Below are positions 23,971-31,773 of a stretch of DNA of 35,801 bases, piece by piece (the stretch's first letter is position 1; every line of letters starts with the position of its first letter). The translations under genes were made by a program, and so were the position numbers. Source of the DNA: Acidimicrobiales bacterium (lineage in GTDB: Bacteria > Actinomycetota > Acidimicrobiia > Acidimicrobiales > QHCF01); assembly GCA_003244275.1 (NCBI GenBank), contig QHCF01000101.1, forward strand, positions 1 to 35,801, given 5' to 3'. A model generated the notes under the pieces. It was not told where the DNA came from. It saw only the letters and a program-made list of their open reading frames with translations, and made no database searches.

Positions 23971-25214
23971 CGGCGGGCCGCTCGCAGGGTCCTGGCCGCC
24001 CCCGTGCGCTGGCCAGCACTCCGAGGTTGGCCAGCACTCCGAGGTTGGCCAGCACTCCGAGGTTGGCCAGCACGACGAGGCTGCGCGGCCACGTTGAGCA
24101 GCACGCCGGTGGCAGCCATGAGGATGGCGAGCGAGGACCCGCCGTAGGACACAAAAGGAAGCGGTACGCCCGTGACCGGTAGGGCCCCCACCACCGCTCC
24201 GATGTTGATCACCGCCTGGCCGACGATCCAGCAGGTGATGCCGGCCGCCATCAGAGCCCCGAACCGGTCAGGGGCCCGACCCGCAATACGGATGCCCAGC
24301 ACGGCCAGGGCCACGAACAGGCCCACCACCAGCACCGCCCCGATCAGGCCCAGCTCCTCGCCGATGATGGCGAAGATGAAGTCGGTGTAGGCGTTGGGCA
24401 AGAAGCCCCACTTGGCTCGGCTGGCGCCCAGGCCCACCCCGAACAAGTGCCCCGACGTCAAGCCCACCAGCGACTGGACCACCTGGTAGCCGGAGTTGGA
24501 GGCGTGGGCCAAGGGGTTGGTGAACGACAGCAACCGAGCCCGCTGATAGGGCTTCATCGCACTGGAGATGACGGCCCCCCCCACCAGGAGAGCCACCACG
24601 CCGGACATGGTGGCCAGGCGGGTGCCGGCGCACCACAGCAGCCCCAGGGTGATGCAGGCCAGCACCAGGGTGGTGCCCAGGTCGGGCTGGGTGAAGATCA
24701 GGGCGCCGGCCAGGCCGAAGACGACCAGGATCGGTCGCAGGGTGACCCGCCAGTCGCCCATTCGGTCGGCCCGGCGAGCCAGCAGGTCGGCCCCGAACAA
24801 CACCATGGCCAGCTTGGTCAGCTCGGAGGGCTGGATGCGCAGCGAGCCGGCGCCCAGCCATCGGCTGGATCCCCCCACCGTCACCCCGAACCCGGGCACC
24901 AGGATCAGGACCAGCAGGAACAGGCAGGCCACCATGAACCACCTGCTCCATCGCCGCCAGGACCGGTAGTCGACCCGTATGGTGATGGCCATGGCGATGC
25001 CGCCGACAGCCAGCCACTGGACCTGGCGCACGAAGAAATACCACGACGAGCCGTGCACCCGCAGGGACTCGACCGACGAGGCAGACAGCACCATCACCAG
25101 GCCGATCACGTTGAGGATCACGACCAGGGCCAGCAACCCGACGAAGACAGCCGGCTTTTGTGGGCCCGGCGGCTTGGCCGGGACGCTCGAGCGCCGGGAC
25201 AACAGGGCTCTCAA
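23967..25214 (-). CDS. ftsW: FtsW lipid II polymerase (SEDS family), 415 aa
   Basis: The septal peptidoglycan glycosyltransferase that works with FtsI. About ten membrane helices; SEDS landmarks are RIQPSELTKLAMVLF, TQPDLGTTLVL, FLPNAYTDFIFAIIGEELGL and PLPFVSYGGSSL. The start is TTG 25214, which overlaps the murD stop as TTGA and leaves a short basic tail before the first helix; a frame up to 25373 lies inside murD and is rejected. The cytoplasmic C-terminus carries four AGQPRS-type repeats and a basic end. It precedes murG with an ATGA overlap. Confidence 0.94.
   Translation of the reverse strand: MRALLSRRSSVPAKPPGPQKPAVFVGLLALVVILNVIGLVMVLSASSVESLRVHGSSWYFFVRQVQWLAVGGIAMAITIRVDYRSWRRWSRWFMVACLFLLVLILVPGFGVTVGGSSRWLGAGSLRIQPSELTKLAMVLFGADLLARRADRMGDWRVTLRPILVVFGLAGALIFTQPDLGTTLVLACITLGLLWCAGTRLATMSGVVALLVGGAVISSAMKPYQRARLLSFTNPLAHASNSGYQVVQSLVGLTSGHLFGVGLGASRAKWGFLPNAYTDFIFAIIGEELGLIGAVLVVGLFVALAVLGIRIAGRAPDRFGALMAAGITCWIVGQAVINIGAVVGALPVTGVPLPFVSYGGSSLAILMAATGVLLNVAAQPRRAGQPRSAGQPRSAGQPRSAGQRTGAARTLRAARR
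24011..24082 (-). repeat. 18-base tandem repeat in ftsW, 4 copies
   Basis: The plus-strand unit GGCCAGCACTCCGAGGTT is present three times exactly and once diverged. It encodes AGQPRS-like hexapeptide repeats after the last membrane helix of FtsW. Confidence 0.92.
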
Positions 25215-26599
25215 CGAACCGCCCCATTCTTTGGGCGCTCTTGGGCACCTGAAGGGGATGATCCGTCCAAAGAATGACCCGAAGTCACTCCCGGCCCCAA
25301 CGCCGTCCTGACCGCTCGGGCGAAGTCGTCGCCCCGCTCGGCGTACGACCCGTACCAGTCGAACGAAGTGCACGCCGGGGACAACACCACCGAGTCACCG
25401 GGCCGGGCCGCCTCGGCCGCCAAGGCCACCGCCTCATCCATCGATCCGGCCGCCACCACTGGGCTAAGGCCGGCGAAGGCCGCCTCTATCTCGCCCGCCG
25501 CCTCCCCGATGGCCACCACCGACCGGATCCGCCCGGCGCCGGCCCGCAGAGCGGACAGATCCATCCCCTTGTTGCGCCCGCCGGCCACCAGAACCACCGA
25601 GGCGAGGCCCCCCAGGGCGGCCAGCACCGAGGCCGGGGTGGTGGCCTTGGAGTCGTCGTACCACGACACCCCACCGTGCCGGCCTACCAGCTCCACCCGA
25701 TGCGGTAGGCCGCCGAAGTCCATCAGCACCTCTCGGCAGGCCTCGGCACTGGCCCCCCCGGCCCCGGCGGTGGCCACCGCGGCCAGGGCGTTGGCCAGGT
25801 CGTGGGGCATGGTCCGGGGCAGCTCGTCCACCCTGGCCACCACTCCCTGGGGCGAAATTAGGCGTTGGTCGTGCACCCGGTAGTCGCCCACTCCCAGCCC
25901 GAAGGTGACCAGCCGGGCCGGGGCTGACCAGGCGGCCGCCGTGACCACCGGATCCTCGGCATTGGCCACCGCCACCTCACCGGCCCCCTGGTTGGCCCAG
26001 ATGCGGGCCTTGGCCGCCACATAGCCATCCATCCCCAGGTGCCAGTCGAGGTGGTCCTCAGCCACATTGAGCCAGGTCGCCACCTGCGGTCGAAATGTCG
26101 AGGTCAGGGCCAGCTGGAACGACGACACCTCCACCACCAGCACCTCGGCATCGGTGGCCACCGCCTCCACCAGCGGCATGCCGATATTGCCGGCCGCTAC
26201 GGCGCGGTACCCGCTGGCAGCCAGCATCCGGGTCACCAGGGTGGTCACTGTGGTTTTGCCGTTGGTCCCCGTGATGGCCAGGATCGGCACCGTCGTGGCC
26301 CGGGCCGCCAGCTCCACTTCGCTCATCACGGGGATGCCCGGATCCAGGGCGAAGACCGGGTGGTGGGCCGGGACACCCGGGCTCACCACCACCACTTCGA
26401 CGCCCTGGGCCAGCTCGGCCAGACGGGACGGCGTGGGGGCCTCCACCAGCTCGACACCCAGGGCGGCAGCCCGCTGGCGCAGGGCCGGGTGGGAGTGGTC
26501 ATCGACTGCGACTACCGAGAGGCCCAATTTCGCAAAGTGCCTGACCACGGCCTCACCCGTGCGGGCCAACCCGACCACCAGGGCACCCGAGCGACCCAT
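25211..26599 (-). CDS. murD: UDP-MurNAc-L-Ala-D-Glu ligase MurD, 462 aa
   Basis: Adds D-Glu to UDP-MurNAc-L-Ala. The N-terminal Rossmann-like fold opens GALVVGLARTG (5-15), the ATP loop GTNGKTT is at 111-117, EVSSFQL and NVAEDHLDWH follow, and the C-terminal domain has GLPHRVE, WYDDSKATTP and VLSPACTSFDW. The start ATG 26599 overlaps the mraY stop by one base (TGATG); a frame running up to 26866 is read-through of mraY. The stop overlaps the ftsW TTG. Confidence 0.96.
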   Translation of the reverse strand: MGRSGALVVGLARTGEAVVRHFAKLGLSVVAVDDHSHPALRQRAAALGVELVEAPTPSRLAELAQGVEVVVVSPGVPAHHPVFALDPGIPVMSEVELAARATTVPILAITGTNGKTTVTTLVTRMLAASGYRAVAAGNIGMPLVEAVATDAEVLVVEVSSFQLALTSTFRPQVATWLNVAEDHLDWHLGMDGYVAAKARIWANQGAGEVAVANAEDPVVTAAAWSAPARLVTFGLGVGDYRVHDQRLISPQGVVARVDELPRTMPHDLANALAAVATAGAGGASAEACREVLMDFGGLPHRVELVGRHGGVSWYDDSKATTPASVLAALGGLASVVLVAGGRNKGMDLSALRAGAGRIRSVVAIGEAAGEIEAAFAGLSPVVAAGSMDEAVALAAEAARPGDSVVLSPACTSFDWYGSYAERGDDFARAVRTALGPGVTSGHSLDGSSPSGAQERPKNGAVR

Positions 26600-27633
26600 C
26601 AGCCGGCCGTCCCGAACGTGAGGAAATCGGCGTAGAACAGGCCCAGGCTCATGGCCGTGAACAGCCCGGCCAGGATCCAGAAGCGGATGATCACGGTGGT
26701 CTCCGGCCACCCCTTGAGCTCGAAGTGGTGGTGCAGGGGTGCCATCAGGAACACCCGCCGGCCGAACAGGCGAAAGCTGGCCACCTGGATCACCACCGAC
26801 AGGGTGACCAGCACGAACAGCCCACCGAGCAGGGGCAGCAACAGCTGCAGGTTCATCTCGAAGCACAGGGCGGCCAGGCCAGCCCCGATGGCCAGAGAAC
26901 CGGTGTCACCCATGAAGATCCGGGCGGGGGCGGCGTTCCACCACAAGAACCCGGTGCACGCCCCGGTGAGGGCCACCGCCACCAGGGCCAGGTCCAGCCC
27001 ATTGTGGACGTGGTAGATGCGGGGGTGGCGGAACACCCAGTAGCCGATCACGGCCAGGCAGCTGAAGATGATGGCGGCGGATCCGGCGGCCAGGCCGTCG
27101 AGGCCGTCGGTGAGGTTCACCGCGTTGGAGGCGCCGATGAGGGCCACCGCGGCCAGGATTCCCCAACCCGCGTAGTGGAGGTTGATCCCGGTGGAGCTGT
27201 AGCGGGTGAACGACAACATGGTGCTCACCCGCACCCAGTAAAGGCCCAGGAAGACGAAGGTGAGGGCCAACAGGAGCTGGCCGCCCAGCTTGGCTCGGGT
27301 TGACAGGCCCAGGTTGCGCTGGTTGTGGACCTTGATCCAGTCGTCGATCAGTCCGACCAGGCCGGCCGCCGCCACCACCAGGATGACCAGGGCCCCCGAG
27401 CGGGTGAAGGGCGCCCCTATTCCCAGGTGACCGGCGATGTAGCCGATCACCACCGCCCCCACGATGGTGATGCCGCCCATGGTCGGTGTGCCGGCCTTGG
27501 TGACATGGCCCTTGGGGCCGTCCTCCCGGATGTGCTGGCCGACGCCCCTCGCCGTGAGCCAGCGCATGAGGACAGGCGTACCCAGGCCGGTCAGCAACAG
27601 AGCCACCGCACCCGCAGTGAACAGGGCGATCAC
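26599..27633 (-). CDS. mraY: Phospho-MurNAc-pentapeptide transferase MraY, 344 aa
   Basis: Makes lipid I from UDP-MurNAc-pentapeptide and undecaprenyl phosphate. About ten helices; GTPTMGG at 48-54, the Asp pair LIDDWIKV at about 95-102, NLTDGLDGLAAG, IFMGDTGSLA and the MraY-specific PLHHHFELKGW are all present. GTG 27633 overlaps the murE stop as GTGA, and GGAGG lies 6 bases before it. In most bacteria murF stands between murE and mraY; here the two touch directly. Confidence 0.97.
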   Translation of the reverse strand: MIALFTAGAVALLLTGLGTPVLMRWLTARGVGQHIREDGPKGHVTKAGTPTMGGITIVGAVVIGYIAGHLGIGAPFTRSGALVILVVAAAGLVGLIDDWIKVHNQRNLGLSTRAKLGGQLLLALTFVFLGLYWVRVSTMLSFTRYSSTGINLHYAGWGILAAVALIGASNAVNLTDGLDGLAAGSAAIIFSCLAVIGYWVFRHPRIYHVHNGLDLALVAVALTGACTGFLWWNAAPARIFMGDTGSLAIGAGLAALCFEMNLQLLLPLLGGLFVLVTLSVVIQVASFRLFGRRVFLMAPLHHHFELKGWPETTVIIRFWILAGLFTAMSLGLFYADFLTFGTAG

Positions 27634-29138
27634 TGCTGGCCTCCGTCGTCGTCGTCGTCGGCCGGCCGGTCTGGATGGCTGGCTGGGTGCTGAGGAGCGG
27701 GCGGGTATCGGCGCTGGAGGGCGGCCCGGGCCACCAATCGGTCGTCGAAGGGGGCCCGATGGCCGGCCACGTCCTGAGCGGTTTCATGTCCCTTTCCGGC
27801 CACGAGGACGACATCGCCCTCAGTGGCATCCTCCAGGGCCAGGGTGATGGCAGTGGCCCGGTCGGGCTCGGCCACCAACACCTCGGGACGGGCCGCTCCC
27901 CTGGCCACCTCGGCCATGATGGCCAAGGGGTCCTCGTGGCGAGGATTGTCCGAGGTGAGATAGGCCCGGTCAGCCAGCCGGGTGGCTACTTCGGCGAGGA
28001 GAGGCCTCTTGGTGCGATCACGGTCCCCCCCGGCGCCGAACACCACGATGACCCGGCCCGGGCCGCCGCTCCCGGCCGGTCGATTCCGACTCTGGATACC
28101 GAGCCGGGCCGCTTCCAGGGCCTGCTCCAGGGCGGCGGGCGTATGGGCATAGTCGACCAGCACGGTGAAGGGCTGGCCCGCTTCGACCACCTCCAGGCGC
28201 CCCGGGATGGACCGCACCGTCGACAGCCCGGCCGCCACCGCGTCCCCCGGTACCCCGAGATAGCGGGCCATGGTGGCGGCGGCCAGGGCGTTGGTCAGGT
28301 TGAAGCGTCCGCCCAGGGCCAGACGCACCCGGTGGCTCCGGTCCCAGGTGAAGGTGGCGCTGGTGGGCCCCACGTCGGGGTCGCCGGCATCGCCCAGGCT
28401 GAACGCCTCCGGCGGTATCTGGGCCTGAGCGAGGAGGCATCGGCCCCAGTGGTCGTCGGCGTTGACGACGCCGGCCTCGGCCCGGGCCGGAGTGAAGAGG
28501 TCGGCCTTGGCCTCGAAATAGGCCTCCATGGTCCGGTGGTAGTCGAGATGATCCCGACTCAGATTGGTGAAGCAGGCCACCGCAAAGCGGATGCCGTCCA
28601 CCCTGTGCTGGGCCAGGGCGTGGGACGACACCTCCATGGCCACTGCCCGGGTACCGCGGTCGCGCAACTCGGCCAGCTGCCGCTGGAGGAGCGGCGACTC
28701 GGGGGTGGTGCGAGCCCCCTGCAGGGTACCGATCACCTCGGTGGGCCAGCCGTGGGCCTCCAGGATGGCTGACAAGAGGTGGGTGACCGTCGTCTTGCCG
28801 TTGGTCCCGGTCACCCCGGTCATCACCAGCGACGAGGCGGGATGGCCCCAGTAGGACGCGGCCACCCGGGCCATGGCTGGCCGGACCTGGCCCTGTGGCA
28901 CCCGGGCCTGCACCACGTCCAGGGGCAGCATCCGCTCGCACAGCAGGGCAGTGGCCCCGGCCGATACCGCCCGCTCAGCCAGGTCGTGGCCGTCGACCCT
29001 GGTCCCTGGCAGGCAGCAGTGCAGTGACCCGGGGACGACGTCGCCGGTGTCGAAGGTGATGGCCCTCACGCCGACATCGGTCGGATCCCCCCGGATCTCC
29101 ACCACGTCGACCCCTCCCAGCAGCTGGTCGAGCGGCAC
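27630..29138 (-). CDS. murE: UDP-MurNAc-tripeptide ligase MurE (meso-DAP type), 502 aa
   Basis: Adds the third residue of the stem peptide. ATP loop GTNGKTT is at 111-117, K211 in EAKADLF is the lysine expected to be carbamylated, and VVDYAHTP lies in the C-terminal domain at about 328-333. DNPR at 397-400 is the motif that marks meso-diaminopimelate-adding enzymes, so the wall should contain meso-DAP. AGKGHE (447-452) closes the family set. Length is normal, so it is not a MurE-MurF fusion. GTG 29138 overlaps the ftsI stop by one base (TAGTG) with GGAG 8 bases upstream. The last residues are an Asp run encoded by a trinucleotide repeat. Confidence 0.96.
   Translation of the reverse strand: MPLDQLLGGVDVVEIRGDPTDVGVRAITFDTGDVVPGSLHCCLPGTRVDGHDLAERAVSAGATALLCERMLPLDVVQARVPQGQVRPAMARVAASYWGHPASSLVMTGVTGTNGKTTVTHLLSAILEAHGWPTEVIGTLQGARTTPESPLLQRQLAELRDRGTRAVAMEVSSHALAQHRVDGIRFAVACFTNLSRDHLDYHRTMEAYFEAKADLFTPARAEAGVVNADDHWGRCLLAQAQIPPEAFSLGDAGDPDVGPTSATFTWDRSHRVRLALGGRFNLTNALAAATMARYLGVPGDAVAAGLSTVRSIPGRLEVVEAGQPFTVLVDYAHTPAALEQALEAARLGIQSRNRPAGSGGPGRVIVVFGAGGDRDRTKRPLLAEVATRLADRAYLTSDNPRHEDPLAIMAEVARGAARPEVLVAEPDRATAITLALEDATEGDVVLVAGKGHETAQDVAGHRAPFDDRLVARAALQRRYPPAPQHPASHPDRPADDDDDGGQQ
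27644..27660 (-). repeat. Trinucleotide repeat at the murE end
   Basis: Five CGT units plus CG on the plus strand, encoding the DDDDD run in the last ten residues of MurE. Confidence 0.85.
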
Positions 29139-31300
29139 TACGGTCTGCTCCGAATCCCTGGTGACCGTCCGAGCGTAGTGCTCGTGGTCGACCCCCCGGT
29201 GCTGGGAGTCGAACCGGGAACCGACCTGGAGGCCGAAGCGGTGGTCCGTACCTGGGAGGCTGGGGTCCGCGACGCGGCCTTGGCCGTGGTGGCTCCCGTG
29301 CTGCTGGTGGTCGAGCCGGTGGGTGTGGTCGAGCCAGTGGTAGCTCCGGGGGTGACGGGGGGCGGGATGACCACCGGCACGGTGACTGGCCCGCTCCCGG
29401 GAGCCAGGTCAGGGGGGACGTGGAAGTGGCTCAGGGCGTACCGGCCGATCTCGGCAAATACCGGTGCCCCCACCGAGCCCCCGTAGATGGGAGTGGGCTG
29501 GTCCAACACGACGATGGCCGTCAGCGCTGGCCGCTGGGCCGGTATGAAGCCGACGAAGCTGGCCATGTATGCACCTGGCTGGTAGCCAGGCTTTCCCGCG
29601 TACGGCTTCTGGGCGGTGCCGGTCTTCCCGGCCACCGCGTAGCCGGGGATGGCCGCCGCCTTGCCGGTGCCGTCAGCCCCCTGCACCACCTGTTCGAGCA
29701 TGGGCTTGAGCTGGTTGGCCGTCCGGGCCGAGATCACCCGACGATTGGGTTGAGCCGGGACGGGATGCTCAGCTCCGCTGGCATCGACGGTGGCATCCAC
29801 CAGACGGGGTGGGACCATCAATCCACCATTGGCCACCACGTTGTAGGCATCGAGCATCTGCACGGCGGTGACGGCCTCGTCCTGGCCGATGGGGACTGCG
29901 CCAATGGCCGTGCCCGACCAGTGGGCCGGCTTGTCGAGGAAGCCGGCCGACTCGCCTGGGAAGCCGAGGCCGGTGGGCCGCCCGAAGCCGAAATCCTGCA
30001 GGAAGTGGTTGATGCGCTCCTTGCCCAGCATCTTGGCGATGGTGATGGTCCCCACGTTGGAGGAGCGAGCCAGGATGTCGCTCACCGACAGATCAGTCGT
30101 CGGGTGGGCTTCGGCGTCGTGGAAGGTGGCGTCGGCCACCTGGAGCTGGTCGGGCACCACCAGGCGCTGAGATGGGGTCACGACATGGTCCTGCAGAGCA
30201 CCGCCGATGGTGGCGACCTTGGCCGTCGACCCCGGCTCGAAGACCTCGTTGAGGGCAAGGTTGGACGGGGCCGGGATCGGAGCCCCAGTGGGCTGATTGG
30301 GCGACCGAGCAAGGTTGGCCATGGCCAGGATGTCGCCATTGCGAGAGTCCATGACCACGGCCATGCCGGCCTGGGCCTTGCTGGTCACCACCTCGTTGGA
30401 GAGGGCTTGGCGGACCTCGATCTGCAGGGGGGTGTCGAGGGTGAGCACCAACCCTCGGCCGGGCTGGGCCGCCTGATCGCTGACCACCCCACCGGGGATG
30501 TCCCTGCCGTTGGGATCGCGCTGGACCACCATCTGACCCGAGTGGCCGGCCAGTTGGCGATCGTACTGGTACTCGATACCGCCCTGGCCATGGCCTTCGG
30601 TCCCCACCTGGCCGAGTACCGGCACAGCCACATCGCCAGCCAGCAGCTCCCGCTTGGGCTCCTTCACGAAGCTGATCCCGGTCAGCGCCAGGGCCTTCAC
30701 CGCGGCCGCGGTGGAATCGTCCACCTGGTGAGCCAGGTAGACGAAGCCCGAGCCCAGGCTCAGGTCGTGCTGCAAGGTAGCGACGCTCATCTTGAGCACC
30801 GGAGCCAAGGCCTTGGCCTCACCCAGCGGATCGTCGATCTGGTGGGGATCGGCGACCACCGTCTGAAGGGGAACCGACATGGCCAGGACACGACCGTCCC
30901 TGTCCAACAGGGGACCCCTCTGGGCTGGCAGGTTCACTGTGTGCAACAGCTCCGAGCGGCCGACCGCCGCATAGGCCTGATTGTGGAACACCTGGACCCA
31001 GGTGAGGCGGCCTATCACCAACACGAACGCTGTCCCCATGACGACCATGAGAGTGATCAGCCGCCGGGCGGCCTGGCGAGGGGTGGCAGGCGTGGACCTG
31101 TAGCTGGCCCTGGGCCTGGTGCCTGCCGCCGGACGGGGCCTGGTGCCTGCCGCCGGACGGGGCCTGGTGCCTGCCGCCGGACGCCGGCTGAGGCTGCGGC
31201 TGGCCGCCCGCCGGAGGGAAGGCCGAGGCACCGGGCCACGGGCGGCGCGGCGGCGGACCCAGGGGGCCACCCTGGGCGAAGGCCGGGGTGGGCCGGTCAC
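29138..31300 (-). CDS. ftsI: Septal transpeptidase FtsI/PBP3 (class B PBP), 720 aa
   Basis: Cross-links septal peptidoglycan outside the membrane. The serine site is S358-TAK361, the second motif SSN 413-415, and the third KTG 559-561. One membrane anchor is at about 81-102, and RGPLLDRDGRVLA (128-140) is the class B pedestal motif. GTG 31300 overlaps the ftsL stop as GTGA; the same frame stays open for another 170 codons, but that part is out-of-frame ftsL. Two odd parts: an 80-residue Arg/Pro-rich cytoplasmic tail with PAAGTRPR repeats (41-64), and a Thr/Ser/Pro-rich tail of about 90 residues (630-720) beyond the transpeptidase domain, with no PASTA domain. At 720 aa it is longer than most FtsI proteins (about 580-650). 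Confidence 0.95.
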   Translation of the reverse strand: MTGPPRPSPRVAPWVRRRAARGPVPRPSLRRAASRSLSRRPAAGTRPRPAAGTRPRPAAGTRPRASYRSTPATPRQAARRLITLMVVMGTAFVLVIGRLTWVQVFHNQAYAAVGRSELLHTVNLPAQRGPLLDRDGRVLAMSVPLQTVVADPHQIDDPLGEAKALAPVLKMSVATLQHDLSLGSGFVYLAHQVDDSTAAAVKALALTGISFVKEPKRELLAGDVAVPVLGQVGTEGHGQGGIEYQYDRQLAGHSGQMVVQRDPNGRDIPGGVVSDQAAQPGRGLVLTLDTPLQIEVRQALSNEVVTSKAQAGMAVVMDSRNGDILAMANLARSPNQPTGAPIPAPSNLALNEVFEPGSTAKVATIGGALQDHVVTPSQRLVVPDQLQVADATFHDAEAHPTTDLSVSDILARSSNVGTITIAKMLGKERINHFLQDFGFGRPTGLGFPGESAGFLDKPAHWSGTAIGAVPIGQDEAVTAVQMLDAYNVVANGGLMVPPRLVDATVDASGAEHPVPAQPNRRVISARTANQLKPMLEQVVQGADGTGKAAAIPGYAVAGKTGTAQKPYAGKPGYQPGAYMASFVGFIPAQRPALTAIVVLDQPTPIYGGSVGAPVFAEIGRYALSHFHVPPDLAPGSGPVTVPVVIPPPVTPGATTGSTTPTGSTTSSTGATTAKAASRTPASQVRTTASASRSVPGSTPSTGGSTTSTTLGRSPGIRSRP
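31114..31183 (-). repeat. 24-base tandem repeat in ftsI, about 2.9 copies
   Basis: The plus-strand unit begins GCCTGGTGCCTGCCGCCGGA and has period 24; copies are identical. It encodes PAAGTRPR in the cytoplasmic tail of FtsI. Confidence 0.92.
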
Positions 31301-31773
31301 CGACGAGACGGGGCGGTGGTCCCAGTCCGGGCAGGCCCGGCGGTGGTCCCAGTCCGGGCAGTCTGGGACTTCGGGGACAGGTAGGTCACGCTGGCCGGGA
31401 TCACCATGTGCAGGTGCTGCTGGGCGGTGGTCACTATTCGGGTGGGTGACTCCAGCTGGGCGGCCCGGAGCTCGAGGCGTTGGTGCGCCCCGACCTGGGC
31501 AGCCAGTTGGTGGTTCAGCCGATCCAGCCGAAGCTGGCTCTGCGCCAGCATGACGTGAGCGGCAACCACCCCCAACAGAACCAGGCAGATGACACCCAGC
31601 CCGCCGACCAGCACCAACCTGGGCCGCTGAGCCAGGCGCGGCCGGCGCCGGTTGGGACTGTGCAGAACTCGGAGGGGTGCTCGGGACGGCTCCGGAGAGC
31701 GACGAGGCGCCGAGCGCCCCGTTGCCGGCTGACGCAGGGCTGGCCCGCCCCACCGAGTCTCCGGCACGCTCAT
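31297..31773 (-). CDS. ftsL: FtsL-like divisome protein, 158 aa
   Basis: A small bitopic protein that pairs with FtsB/FtsQ to switch on FtsWI. A basic Pro/Arg/Ser-rich cytoplasmic tail (about 1-53) is followed by one membrane helix (LVLVGGLGVICLVLLGVVAA) and a coiled coil (LRLDRLNHQLAAQVGAHQRL), then ESPTRIVTTAQQHLHMV, the usual FtsL end of the coil. The C-terminus adds a duplicated ARTGTTA segment. ATG 31773 overlaps the rsmH stop (ATGA) and has GGGAGG 7 bases upstream. FtsL varies greatly in sequence; the call rests on topology plus position between rsmH and ftsI. Confidence 0.9.
   Translation of the reverse strand: MSVPETRWGGPALRQPATGRSAPRRSPEPSRAPLRVLHSPNRRRPRLAQRPRLVLVGGLGVICLVLLGVVAAHVMLAQSQLRLDRLNHQLAAQVGAHQRLELRAAQLESPTRIVTTAQQHLHMVIPASVTYLSPKSQTARTGTTAGPARTGTTAPSRR
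31314..31361 (-). repeat. 27-base tandem repeat at the ftsL end, 2 copies
   Basis: A 21-base identical core beginning CGGTGGTCCCAGTCCGGGCA recurs with period 27, encoding two ARTGTTA segments at the C-terminus of FtsL. Confidence 0.85.

Noticed and set aside
29420-31384. A 654-codon open frame on the plus strand
   Set aside because: It is antisense to ftsI, whose motifs are complete; the long frame is a by-product of high-GC codon bias and has no recognisable domain.
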